A stretch of 64,000 nt of DNA from Salegentibacter tibetensis (GCF_020164485.1 NZ_JAIQZA010000025.1:1-64000), one strand, 5' to 3'; positions 44,365 to 55,022 are shown, counted from the first letter of the stretch. Made by a program: numbers and translations. Notes: generated by a model not told the origin, from the sequence alone.

Positions 44365-47300
44365 TTACGCATTTAAAACTTTGCCCTTCGGCTTTTCTCT
44401 GGTAACCGGGAGGGAAATGACAAAAGTGGCTCCCTCACCATCATTCTTCACCAGCTTTAATACTCCGTTATGCCCGTGGGTGATAATATTATAGCTAAGG
44501 CTTAATCCTAAGCCGGTACCTTCACCGGTAGGTTTTGTGGTGAAAAACGGTTCAAAAATCTTCTCCCTTATTTCTTCAGGTACTCCGGGACCATTATCTG
44601 AAATCAATATTTCAGCATGTTCTCCCATTTTTTGGGTTCTGATTTTTATGCGGGGTTCATAATCGCCGTTAAGCTGTTTTTTCTTCCCCATTACGGCATC
44701 TAAAGAATTTCCTATAACATTGAGTAACACCTGGCCTATTTCCTGGCCTACCACTTTTATCTTTCCTATTTCCGGATCTAATTTTTGATCAATTTTGACA
44801 ATGAAATCGGGATATTTATTGCGTTTGCCCTGGTAAGCCAAATCAATATAATCTTTTACGAGAGCATTAAGGTCAAACCATTCAAGTTTGGGAGTTCCTC
44901 CTCTGGCGTGCTGCATCATTGAACGCACGATGGCATCGGCCCTTTTTCCATGTTGCTCAATTTTTGAAGTGTTTTGTTTTAGGTCCTGCATAAGCATCCT
45001 TATCTCCTCTTCATCCCCTTTTTTTCGGGCCTCTTCCAGTTCTTCCACCAGGTCAACTGAAAGTTCAGCAAAATTATTGATGAAATTAAGTGGATTTTTA
45101 ATTTCGTGAGCGACTCCTGTAGCAAGACGACCCAGGGAAGCCATTTTTTCAGACTGTATTAATTGCTTTTGGGTTGCTTTTAATTCGTTATATGCCTTTT
45201 CCAACTCCCGAACTTTTTCCAGTTCGATCGCTTTTTTCTCATTTTCTGCCTGCAGTGCAAGAGCCTCGGCTTCAGCAGCATCCGATCTGGCTGTAGCCGT
45301 TTCGGCCTGTAATTCTGCTTCCCTAATCCTGGCATTATTACGTTCTTTCTTGATAACCCGCTTTCGTTGAATCCGGTCTACTATAAAAATACCCAGACCC
45401 AGGATAAGTCCATAGATAAAGAATGCCCACCACTGAAGCCACCATACCGGTTCTACCAGAAAGGTGTACTGAAGGGGTTCCGCTGCAGTCACCCCACTTT
45501 CATTTTCTGCCATCACTTCCAGGGTATATTCCTTAGGCCCAAAATAAGCGGGCAAGTTGGTATATCTTAAGCGCTTTACCCCCGAGGGTGAAGACCAGTT
45601 ATTTTCATACCCCAGAAGACGTGTTCTGTACCTTACCTCTGCAACATTGGCAAAGCTAAGAGCGGCATATTCAAAAGTGACTTCATTCCTGCTGTCACTT
45701 TTATAGGAAATTTCAGTAGAAGTAAGCTCTAACTTTGGAGGTATCATATTTGCATTGTCTTTTTCGGGATAATAAATAGAAAGGCCGTGCGAAGTACCGT
45801 AGAACACGTTTCCATCCTTATCAACTTTAACTGATCCGTACAACCAAACTTCGTTATCTACTAATCCATCCTGCCTGGTAACAACATTTAGCACTGTTCC
45901 ATCCTCAGAATCTACTTCTGCCAGTCCTTTATTTGTGCCTACCCAAAGGTGGCCTGTGACGGGAGAAAGCGCAAAGCTTATGGCATTATCTGCGGGAAGA
46001 CCACTTTTTCTATTGATGTGGAAAAGTTCCTGTAGGTTTTTAGGATTCAGCACGAAAAGCCCCAGCTGCGTACCTACGTAAAGCTTTTCCTTGTGCCAAA
46101 GTAGTTTTTCTATATGGTTGGTAGGTGATCCTTTATCCAACGACCAAACTTTCTCAAAATAATTTCCTTCAGATTCAGCAATTCTTTGGAGATTCTTCTG
46201 GTTAATCTGGAAATTACTTCGGAAAAGTCCGCGATCAAGCGTACCTACCCAAAGATAGCCTTCTTCATCCAGAGCAACAGATTTATAAAGGGTGGAAGGT
46301 AATCCATGCGAGGGACCCAGTTCATGAATTTTGTCATTACTAAAAGCGTAGAGACTTTTTAGGCCAGGAAACCATACAATCCCTTTAGTTGAATTTTCTT
46401 CTTTGTCCCTAATAATTAGATTTTCTGAAGCAATAAATGGCGGACTGTTGGGAACGGAAAAAAGGAATGCCCCTTTACCAAATAATTCAGTTTCTTGAAC
46501 ATTAACAGCATCTTCTATTATTAATTCCTTTTCAAAAACCACAGCATTAAGGCCCTGGGTAGTTGCTATCCAGATACGGCCTTCATCATCTAATGAAAGT
46601 CCGTTTACCCAATCTCCCGTGAGGCCGTTTTCCTGGGTAAGGAAGACGGATTCCCCTTTTTCATCAACACAGGTTGCGCCACCCTCGGTTCCCACCCAAA
46701 AGCGGCATGGTCCTGTTGAGGGAATAAGAACGGCATTTAGTTTTCCAGATGGAAGAACAGGCTTTTCACCCACAATATATCGAGCCGTATAATTTTCAAA
46801 GGCATTAAAATTAAACCTCATTTTTGAGACTCCTCCCGATTGAGCAATCCAGATATTACCCTCCCTGTCTTCTAATATGTTGTATACATTATTGTTTAAT
46901 AAGCCATTAGCTCGAGAGTAAGAATTTAAAATTTGTCCTGAAGACTTATCGATCCTCGTAATTCCAGATTCTCCATTTCCTGCCATAACAGTACCATCTT
47001 TAAGAAGAGCCAAATTGGTTACGTTAGATGGGGAACCGGCATCAATCTTTTCAGGTGTTTTTTGTGAAGAACTAAAATGAAGGATTTCACCATTTTGCCT
47101 GTAGGCCCAAACTGCTTCATCCTCATCTTCAAGAAGGGCATAAAAATTTTTGCCTTCAGCAACTTCAGAAGCATAAAGAATATTTGATTTGTCATCTGAG
47201 AATTTGACTAATAGTCCGCCTTCCAACCCAGCCAGAATTTTTCCCTTATTGGTCGCCAATAATGAATGCACCTCGAGATTATTCTCACCTTTTACCGCCG

Positions 47301-47826
47301 TAAAAATGGTATCTGAGGTAATATTTCCTTCATTTATTTTATACCTGATAATGCCTTTATCTGAGGTTCCCAGCCATATACGGCCGTGAGTATCAACAGC
47401 TAATTGTTGATTCCTGCTAACGGCTTCCCGGGTAAGAAGCATTCCTTTAAAAAGTGGAGTGAATTGAACTTTTTTTCCATTTTTATATGCCGGAAGTGGT
47501 TTTTCTGAAACCATTAATCCTCCTCCAGAAGAAACCCAAAGATACCCTTCAGCATCTTCTATCATTTGCCAGACCCCGAGATCCCGAAGTCCCTGCTCCT
47601 GATCATATACCTCCATTTCAGAACCGTCGTATCTCACAAGGCCAGAGGTGAATACTGCAAACCATATAAAACCCTGCCTGTCCTGGTAGATATGAGTTAC
47701 CATAGCAGATGGAAGCGCATTTACTTCGCTATCACTGGTAAAGTGGGTAAGCGGAAGCTCCTGAGCTCCCGCGTTGCACCATCCGGATAAAAAGATTACT
47801 ATTGAAAGAAAATACCTCCAATTCAT
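44365..47826 (-). CDS. Periplasmic-propeller sensor histidine kinase (no receiver, no HTH)
   Basis: 1153 residues. Signal peptide 1-21 ([21 protein letters not shown]); two seven-bladed two-component-regulator propellers (~25-700) built from repeats like [17 protein letters not shown] and [13 protein letters not shown]; a Y_Y_Y domain (~700-785); one TM helix (~800-822); an Ala/Glu coiled coil; HisKA with [16 protein letters not shown] (~905) and HATPase with [26 protein letters not shown]. It stops there: the receiver and AraC domains of classical HTCS proteins are absent. It reads a periplasmic ligand, often a glycan in related sensors, and must signal to a separate receiver. In an operon with the lipoprotein upstream (37 bp). 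Confidence 0.92.
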   Translation of the reverse strand: MNWRYFLSIVIFLSGWCNAGAQELPLTHFTSDSEVNALPSAMVTHIYQDRQGFIWFAVFTSGLVRYDGSEMEVYDQEQGLRDLGVWQMIEDAEGYLWVSSGGGLMVSEKPLPAYKNGKKVQFTPLFKGMLLTREAVSRNQQLAVDTHGRIWLGTSDKGIIRYKINEGNITSDTIFTAVKGENNLEVHSLLATNKGKILAGLEGGLLVKFSDDKSNILYASEVAEGKNFYALLEDEDEAVWAYRQNGEILHFSSSQKTPEKIDAGSPSNVTNLALLKDGTVMAGNGESGITRIDKSSGQILNSYSRANGLLNNNVYNILEDREGNIWIAQSGGVSKMRFNFNAFENYTARYIVGEKPVLPSGKLNAVLIPSTGPCRFWVGTEGGATCVDEKGESVFLTQENGLTGDWVNGLSLDDEGRIWIATTQGLNAVVFEKELIIEDAVNVQETELFGKGAFLFSVPNSPPFIASENLIIRDKEENSTKGIVWFPGLKSLYAFSNDKIHELGPSHGLPSTLYKSVALDEEGYLWVGTLDRGLFRSNFQINQKNLQRIAESEGNYFEKVWSLDKGSPTNHIEKLLWHKEKLYVGTQLGLFVLNPKNLQELFHINRKSGLPADNAISFALSPVTGHLWVGTNKGLAEVDSEDGTVLNVVTRQDGLVDNEVWLYGSVKVDKDGNVFYGTSHGLSIYYPEKDNANMIPPKLELTSTEISYKSDSRNEVTFEYAALSFANVAEVRYRTRLLGYENNWSSPSGVKRLRYTNLPAYFGPKEYTLEVMAENESGVTAAEPLQYTFLVEPVWWLQWWAFFIYGLILGLGIFIVDRIQRKRVIKKERNNARIREAELQAETATARSDAAEAEALALQAENEKKAIELEKVRELEKAYNELKATQKQLIQSEKMASLGRLATGVAHEIKNPLNFINNFAELSVDLVEELEEARKKGDEEEIRMLMQDLKQNTSKIEQHGKRADAIVRSMMQHARGGTPKLEWFDLNALVKDYIDLAYQGKRNKYPDFIVKIDQKLDPEIGKIKVVGQEIGQVLLNVIGNSLDAVMGKKKQLNGDYEPRIKIRTQKMGEHAEILISDNGPGVPEEIREKIFEPFFTTKPTGEGTGLGLSLSYNIITHGHNGVLKLVKNDGEGATFVISLPVTREKPKGKVLNA

Positions 47827-47863
47827 TTAAAAATGGGTTGTTAATTTATAGAGCTACAAGGGG

Positions 47864-49207
47864 CTAAATTCCGCCGGTACCATTAAAAGAAGTAAGCAAG
47901 CGTGTATCATTAGAACTTACAGCTTTTGTTTGCACCTTAACTGATACTGCTTTCTCTTCCCCGGGACAGGTTCCGAGCTCCCGGCAGGCTACTGCTTCAC
48001 CATAAATCAAAAGTGCATCGTTAAACGATGAATCAGGTTCTCCTGAAGTCAGTTTGGCCCCCCGACCACTAATAACATTGAGTTCAGCCGTTAGTAATTG
48101 CTGAAGGTATTCATCTAAATCTGTTTTGATAGGCCTGGTAAGGATATCTAAAGCATTGGCTTGTTTGTCATCTCCAAACTGAAAGGGTTCCATCAAAAGT
48201 AATTCTTCTATCCCCGAAAGGAAAACCAGAATATCTTCCTTAGTGTAGTCAGAATTTTTCTTTCCGGCGTGCCGTAACTGCTGAATCCAGTATTTTGTTG
48301 GTTCGGTATCGAGTAGAACCGTAGTTTCAAGATCTTCGATAATTTTTTGGGTGTTCGCCTGAAAACCAAAGTTCAGTCCGGAAACATTTTCTGTTATATC
48401 CTCGACATCGATATAGGAACTACCAATTGCAGTATAATTATCATTTTCCAAAAGATCATCAGTAACTTTAATTCGATAATCCCCCTCTATTACCCTAAAA
48501 GAAAAAGATCCATCAGAAGCAGTTGGAACAGATCCTATTTTCTCATCCATAATATTATATAGATCTATTGGAATCGAGGAAATACCTGACTCTGCCTCCT
48601 GTTTATCTCCACTATTATTAGCATCGATATAGATACTGCCAGATAGGGTATAGACTCCTTTGCAGGGGCCTATTATTTGGCCGGTATCCTCTATACTTCC
48701 ACGAGTAACGGTTGCATTAATAACTCCCAGAGGCATATCCCCTTCATAAGTAATGGAATAATCCTGGCTTCCGTCCTTTGAAACAGAACTATTCCATTTA
48801 ATGGCTTTCGGAAATAAATTAGCTGACTCCTGCGGGGAATAATTTACCACATCTCCAGCACAGTCAGGAGTTTCCAGAAAGAAACTGTCTAATTGAGGAG
48901 TTTCTCCGCCACCGGTTAATGTATAGTAAAAGGTGGTTATTTGATTTTCTTCGTTTTCTGTGAGACTGCGTCCAGTAAATTCAAGTGTATAGGTATTAAT
49001 AAGGCTTGTTTCATACGGTTCTAAAAGATTCAGAAAATAATCAGGTTTAAGAGTTTCCTGCAGTTTGCTTAAAGCATCCTCCTCTGCCACTTTTGTTGTA
49101 TTAATTTCTCTTTCATTGGGAAAAATGGATTCTTCGGAAGGTTCACAACCGAAAAGGATGAGCCCCAATAACAATACACCCACCCATTGGTAATTGCATA
49201 GTTTCAT
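47864..49207 (-). CDS. Lipoprotein with SdrD B-like/carboxypeptidase-regulatory fold
   Basis: About 447 residues from the ATG at 49207 (MKLCNYQWVGVLLLGLILFGC); a longer frame begins at 49258 but its first residues are not signal-like. LILFGC is the lipobox, with acidic residues after the Cys (CEPSEES). A beta-sandwich of the SdrD B/Cna B type lies at ~190-290 (LSGSIYIDANNSGDKQEAE; SDGSFSFRVIEGDYRIKV). The rest is not recognised. Probably on the outer membrane. Gene order (lipoprotein, then propeller kinase, 37 bp apart) suggests that it gathers or presents the ligand for the kinase or reports on the same surface process. Confidence 0.8.
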   Translation of the reverse strand: MKLCNYQWVGVLLLGLILFGCEPSEESIFPNEREINTTKVAEEDALSKLQETLKPDYFLNLLEPYETSLINTYTLEFTGRSLTENEENQITTFYYTLTGGGETPQLDSFFLETPDCAGDVVNYSPQESANLFPKAIKWNSSVSKDGSQDYSITYEGDMPLGVINATVTRGSIEDTGQIIGPCKGVYTLSGSIYIDANNSGDKQEAESGISSIPIDLYNIMDEKIGSVPTASDGSFSFRVIEGDYRIKVTDDLLENDNYTAIGSSYIDVEDITENVSGLNFGFQANTQKIIEDLETTVLLDTEPTKYWIQQLRHAGKKNSDYTKEDILVFLSGIEELLLMEPFQFGDDKQANALDILTRPIKTDLDEYLQQLLTAELNVISGRGAKLTSGEPDSSFNDALLIYGEAVACRELGTCPGEEKAVSVKVQTKAVSSNDTRLLTSFNGTGGI

Positions 49208-49258
49208 AATATTAAGATTTAAATTAAAATATTGTCCGGGAGGTATAAAAAAGCACAT

Positions 49259-49720
49259 TTGAAAAAAGAAAAGTGTGGGACTAAAAGCACTGCATCTTTC
49301 TCAATTACCAATTACATTGTAGAGTATTAACTGGTTTCGTTCAACAAAAGGGCTAAATAATTAACTGGCAGTAAATTAGCTCCAGAAAGATATAAAAAAT
49401 TCTTTAGATTAGAAGATTAAAAATGATATTTTCGTTTCAGATTTTCCATAATTTTTCCTGAAAAATTAAAAATTAGCTGATTTTCTAATCTTTTTATATT
49501 CAATTGTTTAGAGTTTCCATTATTTTGTACTATTTTAGTTGTTCCCCAATTTTATATTCCCCTACATTGTTATTTTTAGCCGAACTAAAATTCCTGCTCC
49601 AGATACATAAGCTCATAAATCACAATACCTACTCCTAAAGTGGATTGTCCGGAAGCAGCCGGAAATGCAACTCAATTTTTTCCGGGAGAGAACCCGGTTT
49701 ATTATATCATTATTCCCTAA
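49259..49720. other. Divergent control region between the two kinase operons
   Basis: AT-rich, about 460 bp, no coding potential seen. It must contain the promoters for both the lipoprotein-kinase operon and the kinase-receiver-cyclase operon. I could not pick out boxes with confidence. Confidence 0.4.
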
Positions 49721-51064
49721 ATGAAAATTTACAGGATGAAAACAGCGGGATTATATGAACTGGAAACCGTTTATGAGGCTACAATTCGTGCCTTGACGGA
49801 TTTTTCTCATGATATTGATTTTGACGAAACTTTTTTACGGGAAATTTTTGCTTCTTCATCTCAGATTACCAGTACAGCCTATCATGAAAGTGGCTCGGAA
49901 ATCGCTGAAATAAGAAAACTTCTAAAACAATACATAAAAACAGCTGAAAATTCTTCAGTAAAACCTTCAACGCAATGTACTTCAATATTTAAGTCTTACG
50001 CTCCGGATGGAAATTCGGCCGTTTATGTAGATAAACTGGAATATTTTTTCGGGTCGTCGCAAAAAATAGTTTTAAGTTTATCAACCACCTTGTTCAAAAT
50101 GGAGCAGGGCTGGAGGGTGGTTAATCTGCATGTTTCCACCCCTGCTTTAAATCCTGAGGGAGAAAATCCTTTTTTAAAAAAGGAATCGAAAAAAGAAGTC
50201 AAACCCATAGAAAAATCCCTTAAAGAAGATAACCCTGCTTTAAGGGAAGCACTTGAGCAAATTACTTCCATACAAACCCAGTTGATTCGTCAGGAAAAAC
50301 TTGCCTCCCTCGGTAAACTAGCCGCCGGCATTGCCCATGAAATAAAAAACCCACTCAATTTTGTTATCAATTTCTCCGATCTTAGTTCAGAGTTACTTGA
50401 TGAAGCCGTGAATGAACTGGACACTCTTGACCAATCTGAAGCCAAACAGGAGATTACTGCAATCCTGGAAGATGTAAAAACCAATCTGGAGAAGATTAAT
50501 CAGCACGGGACCAGAGCCGATAGTATTGTGAAATCCATGTTGAAACACAGCCGGGGTGGAAATGGTAAGCCTGAAGCGGTAAAAATCAATGACCTTATTA
50601 GGGAATATGTGAATTTATCCTTTCACGGTATGCGGGCCGGAAAAAAACCTATTAATGTAAGCATTGACCTGGAATTAGACGATAGAATAGCGGAAATACC
50701 GCTTATTCAGGAAGATTTTAGCAGGGTAATTTTAAACTTGTGTAATAATGCTTTTGATGCAATGCGTGAAAAGCTTCAAAATACCCTGGAGAAAAACACT
50801 TATTCGCCCAGATTAACTGTGAGAACTATTCCCGAGATTAATTTTATAAGAATAGAAGTAGAGGATAATGGTCCGGGAATCCCGGAAGAAATTAAGTCTA
50901 AAATCCTTCAACCTTTTTTTACCACCAAGAAAGGGAACGAAGGTACGGGCTTAGGCCTGAGTATAACCCAAGACATTATTAAAGCACATCAGGGAAGACT
51001 GGAGATTTATTCTGAAGAGGGAAGCCTTTCACGTTTTATAGTTCAGTTACCCTGCAAAAAATAA
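49721..51064 (+). CDS. Soluble histidine kinase with NTF2/SnoaL-like N-terminal domain
   Basis: 447 residues with no membrane segment. The N-terminal ~145 residues fit an NTF2/SnoaL-like fold (FLREIFASSSQITSTAYHE; ending GWRVVNLHVSTP), a domain used as a pocket for small molecules. A charged linker is followed by HisKA with [16 protein letters not shown] (~205) and HATPase ([29 protein letters not shown]). Its kinase core is clearly homologous to that of the propeller kinase at 44365-47826. It is followed by two receiver genes, 6 bp and 2 bp apart, so the three form a phosphorelay operon. Confidence 0.88.
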   Translation: MKIYRMKTAGLYELETVYEATIRALTDFSHDIDFDETFLREIFASSSQITSTAYHESGSEIAEIRKLLKQYIKTAENSSVKPSTQCTSIFKSYAPDGNSAVYVDKLEYFFGSSQKIVLSLSTTLFKMEQGWRVVNLHVSTPALNPEGENPFLKKESKKEVKPIEKSLKEDNPALREALEQITSIQTQLIRQEKLASLGKLAAGIAHEIKNPLNFVINFSDLSSELLDEAVNELDTLDQSEAKQEITAILEDVKTNLEKINQHGTRADSIVKSMLKHSRGGNGKPEAVKINDLIREYVNLSFHGMRAGKKPINVSIDLELDDRIAEIPLIQEDFSRVILNLCNNAFDAMREKLQNTLEKNTYSPRLTVRTIPEINFIRIEVEDNGPGIPEEIKSKILQPFFTTKKGNEGTGLGLSITQDIIKAHQGRLEIYSEEGSLSRFIVQLPCKK

Positions 51065-51070
51065 AATATT

Positions 51071-51451
51071 ATGAAAGTATTAATTGTAGATGATGAAAGG
51101 GATGTGGAGACCTTATTCCGTCAGAAATTCAGGAAGGAAATTAGAAGTAACGATGTAGAATTAGTTTTTGCTTTTTCAGGAGAAGAAGCCATGGAAATCC
51201 TTCAGCAAACAGATCCTCCTAATGTGGTTTATGTATTTTCGGACATTAATATGCCCGGTATGACAGGGCTGGAATTATTGGAAAAGATAAAATCAAGATT
51301 TCCGCAGATCTATGTGAGTATGATCTCGGCCTACAGCGACAATGAAAATTATAGTAAGGCAAAAAAATCTGGTGCGAAGGAGTTTTTTACCAAACCTATA
51401 GATTTTAATTCCCTTAAAAAAGAAATTAAAGAAATGGATAATCAAATATAA
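51071..51451 (+). CDS. Stand-alone response regulator receiver
   Basis: 126 residues, a single receiver domain: acidic pair DDE at 7-9, phosphoacceptor Asp58 in VFSDINMPGMTG, and Lys in FFTKPIDF (~112). There is no output domain, so it acts as a phosphate shuttle, a sink or a protein-contact switch. It sits between the soluble kinase and the receiver-cyclase with almost no spacing, and its sequence resembles the receiver of the latter, suggesting duplication. Confidence 0.92.
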   Translation: MKVLIVDDERDVETLFRQKFRKEIRSNDVELVFAFSGEEAMEILQQTDPPNVVYVFSDINMPGMTGLELLEKIKSRFPQIYVSMISAYSDNENYSKAKKSGAKEFFTKPIDFNSLKKEIKEMDNQI

Positions 51452-51453
51452 CT

Positions 51454-52494
51454 ATGACCAAGATTTTAGTGGTAGATGATGAAACTGACCTGGAAATTTT
51501 GATCAAGCAAAAATTCCGTCAGAAGATTAGGCAAAAACAATACGAATTTATTTTTGCCGAAAATGGCCGGCATGCCCTTGATCAACTAGCAGCACATCCT
51601 GATGTAGACCTGGTGCTAAGTGATATCAACATGCCTGAAATGGATGGTCTTACCTTGTTGTCTAAACTAAGCGAACAGAATTCCCTGTTAAAATCGGTTA
51701 TCGTCTCAGCATACGGCGATATGGAGAATATTCGTACCGCCATGAATCGCGGAGCCTTTGATTTTATCACCAAACCCATTGATTTTAAGGATTTGGAGAT
51801 CACTATAGAAAAAACCATCTCCCATATTGAGGGTATTAAAAAAACCCTTCAGGCAGTAAAAGAAAATAATATTCTGCGAATGTATGTGGATGAGACGGTT
51901 CTCAATTTTATGGGTGGGAAGAAAATAGAAGAGTCTCTCTTTCACAATGAAATAGTGGAAGGAACGGTCGCATTTATTGACATATGCGGATTCACCGCTA
52001 TTAGCGAAACCGAACCCGCCAATAAGGTAGTGGCCATGCTTAATGCTTATTTTGATATCATGGTTAATGAAATTATAAAAGAAGAAGGAACTGTAGACAA
52101 ATTTCTGGGAGATGCGGTGATGGCTTCTTTTAAAGGAGAATTTCACCTGGACCGAGCTATGGATGCTTGCTTATCTATTAAAAAAGCGATCCAACAGGCA
52201 GATATTGGAATTGGCCCCGATCTATACAAGCCAGAGGTTTCCATTGGAATTAACAGTGGAGAAATGGTTTGGGGAAATATTGGTTCAGCTACTTTACGAC
52301 GTCTTGACTATACGGTAATCGGAGATGCCGTGAATGTGGCTGCCAGATTACAAGGGGCCGCTAAAAATGGTCAGATTCTTATTAGTGAAGCCGCCTATAA
52401 CAAAGTCAGGGAATCTTTTTGTTGTAACAGAGTAGCGGAAATAAAGATGAAAAATAAGGAATTGCCCGTAATCGTATATGAAATTTTAAGTTAG
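51454..52494 (+). CDS. Response regulator with class III adenylate/guanylate cyclase output
   Basis: 346 residues. Receiver 1-125 with Asp57 as phosphoacceptor (LVLSDINMPEMDG) and FITKPIDF; a short helical linker; then a CHD-type cyclase domain ~165-345. The two metal-binding Asp are present with the normal spacing: Asp176 in FIDICGFT and Asp220 in FLGDAVMA. DKFLGD and RRLDYTVIGDAVNVAARL give the substrate and transition-state residues, best fitting an adenylate cyclase. It would convert kinase activity into cAMP (or cGMP). It ends the three-gene operon. A palindrome TTAGGT-A-ACCTAA overlaps its stop. Confidence 0.92.
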   Translation: MTKILVVDDETDLEILIKQKFRQKIRQKQYEFIFAENGRHALDQLAAHPDVDLVLSDINMPEMDGLTLLSKLSEQNSLLKSVIVSAYGDMENIRTAMNRGAFDFITKPIDFKDLEITIEKTISHIEGIKKTLQAVKENNILRMYVDETVLNFMGGKKIEESLFHNEIVEGTVAFIDICGFTAISETEPANKVVAMLNAYFDIMVNEIIKEEGTVDKFLGDAVMASFKGEFHLDRAMDACLSIKKAIQQADIGIGPDLYKPEVSIGINSGEMVWGNIGSATLRRLDYTVIGDAVNVAARLQGAAKNGQILISEAAYNKVRESFCCNRVAEIKMKNKELPVIVYEILS

Positions 52495-52533
52495 GTAACC
52501 TAAACAATCTATTTAAAGCCATTTTTGACCTTA

Positions 52534-53517
52534 ATGAATTTATTTAACCAAAATTACTGGTATTCTGTTTTCAGCTTTCGATCGGTATTTTTTACCATAA
52601 TTGGTGTATTCTTCGCGGTATTGGGACTTAAAGGCTTCCTGCTGCCAAATAAATTTATTGACGGAGGAGTAACAGGAATATCAGTACTTCTTACCGGGTT
52701 TTCAGAAATTCATATTAGTTATTCATTATTCCTTATCAATTTACCTTTTATTCTGTTAGGGTTTCGTAAGCTCGGATCCCAGTTTGGGATGCAGGCTTTT
52801 TTAGCTATAACATTACTTTCAACTGGAATGTACTTTATTGAAATTCCCGTCATTACTACTGATAAGGTTCTTATCGCAATGTTTGGAGGGCTTTTCATTG
52901 GTTTTGGTATTGGATGTGTTCTGCGGGGTGGTGGCATTATTGATGGTTTTGATGTGATTGCTCAGTATACTGAAAAAAAATCCCCTTTTACTTCAGGAGA
53001 AATTATTCTAACATTAAACACGCTCATGATCTTAGGCGCGGCCTACCGTTTTGGAATCGAATCGGGTATGTATTCCATAATGGTATACTATACAGCGATG
53101 CAAACAACGAATTATGTGGTTGATGGCTTTGAAAAACATACCGCCCTTAGTATAGTTTCAAACGAGACAAGAGTTATCCAGCAGGTCATTTTAAGTAAAT
53201 TTCAGAAAGGGATTACCATCTTTAAAGGTAGACGGGGCTTTTTGCCCGACTCATTTAATACTAAAACCGACTGTGATATAATAATGACGGTAGTTACCCG
53301 CCTGGAAATTCATCGCATCCAAAAAACCATTAGAATTATAGATCCTGAAGCATTTATTTTTGTTAGCAATCTTAAAGAGATGAGCTATGGAGAAAGCAAC
53401 CACACTCAAGGTTTAAAATCTTTTCTTGTGTTAGAGCCAATATCCGAAACAGAAAATAACTATGCTAAAGACAAAACGCTTAAATCAGATTTAAGAAGAT
53501 ACACACCGAATTATTAA
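52534..53517 (+). CDS. YitT family membrane protein (paralogue 1)
   Basis: About 327 residues from the ATG at 52534; an upstream TTG at 52525 is possible. Five to six TM helices in the first ~210 residues with repeated Gly-rich motifs (GFLLPNKFIDGGVTG; FGGLFIGFGIGCVLRGGGIIDG), then a cytoplasmic DUF2179 domain (~225-300; CDIIMTVVTRLEIHRI). Transport substrate is unknown for the family. The next gene is a close paralogue, 19 bp away, so this is a tandem duplication; the extra C-terminal tail (~30 residues) is found only in this copy. Confidence 0.88.
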   Translation: MNLFNQNYWYSVFSFRSVFFTIIGVFFAVLGLKGFLLPNKFIDGGVTGISVLLTGFSEIHISYSLFLINLPFILLGFRKLGSQFGMQAFLAITLLSTGMYFIEIPVITTDKVLIAMFGGLFIGFGIGCVLRGGGIIDGFDVIAQYTEKKSPFTSGEIILTLNTLMILGAAYRFGIESGMYSIMVYYTAMQTTNYVVDGFEKHTALSIVSNETRVIQQVILSKFQKGITIFKGRRGFLPDSFNTKTDCDIIMTVVTRLEIHRIQKTIRIIDPEAFIFVSNLKEMSYGESNHTQGLKSFLVLEPISETENNYAKDKTLKSDLRRYTPNY

Positions 53518-53536
53518 ATTTATTGAACTATTAATT

Positions 53537-54421
53537 ATGAGCAGCAATACGATAAACTGGAAGTCTATATTTTCCCTGTCATCAATAATTTATACAATTT
53601 TAGGAGTAATTTCGGCTCTAATCGCGCTTCAGGGTTTTATGATCCCTAATCATTTCCTCGATGGTGGGGTAACCGGGGTTTCCATTTTAATTGAAGAGGT
53701 TTTTAATATTCCCTTCAGTATATCCTTAATCCTGTTTAACCTGCCTTTTATTTATCTTGGTTATAGAAAAATCGGGAAAACATTTAGTATAAAAGCTTTT
53801 ATAGCCGTTATTCTTTTGGCGGTATTAATGACGTTCATCACTTTTCCGCAGGTGACCAGCGATAAGGTTCTTATAGCTGTTTTTGGTGGTTTTTTCATCG
53901 GCTTAGGTATTGGACTCGTTATTAGAGGTGGTGGGGTTATAGATGGTCTGGAAATCATAGCTCATTATACCAATAAGCGGGTTGCTTTTTCTACCAGTGA
54001 GATCATTATGAGTGTAAACACGCTACTTTTTATTGGTGCCGCCTTTGAATTTGGTATTGAAACCGCCATGTATTCCATCTTGGTATACTATACAGCTATG
54101 AAAACTTCAGATTATGTCGTTGATGGTTTTGAAGAATTTACGGCACTAACAATAATTTCCAGAGAATATGAAGAAGTGAAATCCATAATTGTAAATGATT
54201 TTGGTAAAGCTATAACTGTATATAAAGGAGAAAGAGGTTATCTTCCGGGTTCATTTGAGGTAAAACAGGATTGTGATATTGTAATGACCATAGTCACCCG
54301 TATCGAGATCCACAGGATCAAGGAAAAAATAAAAGAAACAGATCCAAATGCTTTCTTTTATGTGCAAAGAATTAAGGAGGTTAAAGGTGGCCTGGGAAAA
54401 CATAATGAACTTCAACATTAA
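53537..54421 (+). CDS. YitT family membrane protein (paralogue 2)
   Basis: 294 residues with the same plan as the preceding gene: IPNHFLDGGVTGVSILIEEV, FGGFFIGLGIGLVIRGGGVIDG, and C-terminal DUF2179 (GYLPGSFEVKQDCDIVMTIV). The two align along nearly their whole length. Function unknown. It forms an operon with paralogue 1 and the following HD gene, whose start abuts its stop. Confidence 0.88.
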   Translation: MSSNTINWKSIFSLSSIIYTILGVISALIALQGFMIPNHFLDGGVTGVSILIEEVFNIPFSISLILFNLPFIYLGYRKIGKTFSIKAFIAVILLAVLMTFITFPQVTSDKVLIAVFGGFFIGLGIGLVIRGGGVIDGLEIIAHYTNKRVAFSTSEIIMSVNTLLFIGAAFEFGIETAMYSILVYYTAMKTSDYVVDGFEEFTALTIISREYEEVKSIIVNDFGKAITVYKGERGYLPGSFEVKQDCDIVMTIVTRIEIHRIKEKIKETDPNAFFYVQRIKEVKGGLGKHNELQH

Positions 54422-54422
54422 A

Positions 54423-55004
54423 ATGGATAGATTAAGTAGTATTTACAACAAGGTCATTATTGCCCTTGAGGAAGGCTTGCCTCATTGGCTTACCTACCAC
54501 AATGCTGAACATACAAAATACGTGCTGAAGCAGGCCGAAATTATTTCTAAACATGAGGGAATTACCGGCCGCGACCTGGATTTAGTAAGAATTGCAGCGC
54601 TTTATCATGATACCGGATTTTTAAAAGATCGGAAAAATCACGAAACATTGAGTTGTAACTTTGCTTCGCAAGACCTTAGGGAAAGCCTCACAGAAGAAGA
54701 AACAGACAAGATCTGCGGTATGATAATAGCAACAAAAATCCCTCAAAATCCAGTAAATATTACTCAGAAAATTATAGCCGATGCCGATTTGGAATATTTG
54801 GGAACCGAGAATTTTTTCCGGTTTAGCAGAAATTTATATCAGGAGCTTCTTCATTATAATCCAAGCCTAACCCTAAAAGAATGGGACGAAATTCAGATCG
54901 ATTTTTTAACCAAGCACAGCTATCACACTAATTACTGTAAGCAAACGAAAGAACCCATAAAAAAAAGAAATCTGGAAATGGTGAAGGAAAGGTTGCTTAC
55001 CTGA
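54423..55004 (+). CDS. HD domain protein (putative phosphohydrolase)
   Basis: 194 residues from the ATG at 54423 (MDRLSSIYNKVIIAL), which fits the family start; the open frame extends upstream into the YitT gene and an ATG at 54405 is an alternative. YHNAEHTKYVLKQA (~27-40) supplies the first metal His, AALYHDTGFL (~65-74) the HD pair, and IIADADLEYLG (~123-133) the last Asp. Proteins of this group resemble nucleotide or cyclic-nucleotide phosphohydrolases, and partner genes are often adenylate/guanylate cyclases; the receiver-cyclase is three genes upstream, so a role in nucleotide turnover is conceivable but not shown. Confidence 0.85.
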   Translation: MDRLSSIYNKVIIALEEGLPHWLTYHNAEHTKYVLKQAEIISKHEGITGRDLDLVRIAALYHDTGFLKDRKNHETLSCNFASQDLRESLTEEETDKICGMIIATKIPQNPVNITQKIIADADLEYLGTENFFRFSRNLYQELLHYNPSLTLKEWDEIQIDFLTKHSYHTNYCKQTKEPIKKRNLEMVKERLLT

Positions 55005-55022
55005 AAATCAACTATAGTTTCT

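Noticed and set aside
52491-52503. TTAGGTAACCTAA palindrome as an operator for the YitT genes
   Set aside because: It overlaps the stop codon of the cyclase gene, is short and has no second copy at the neighbouring genes.
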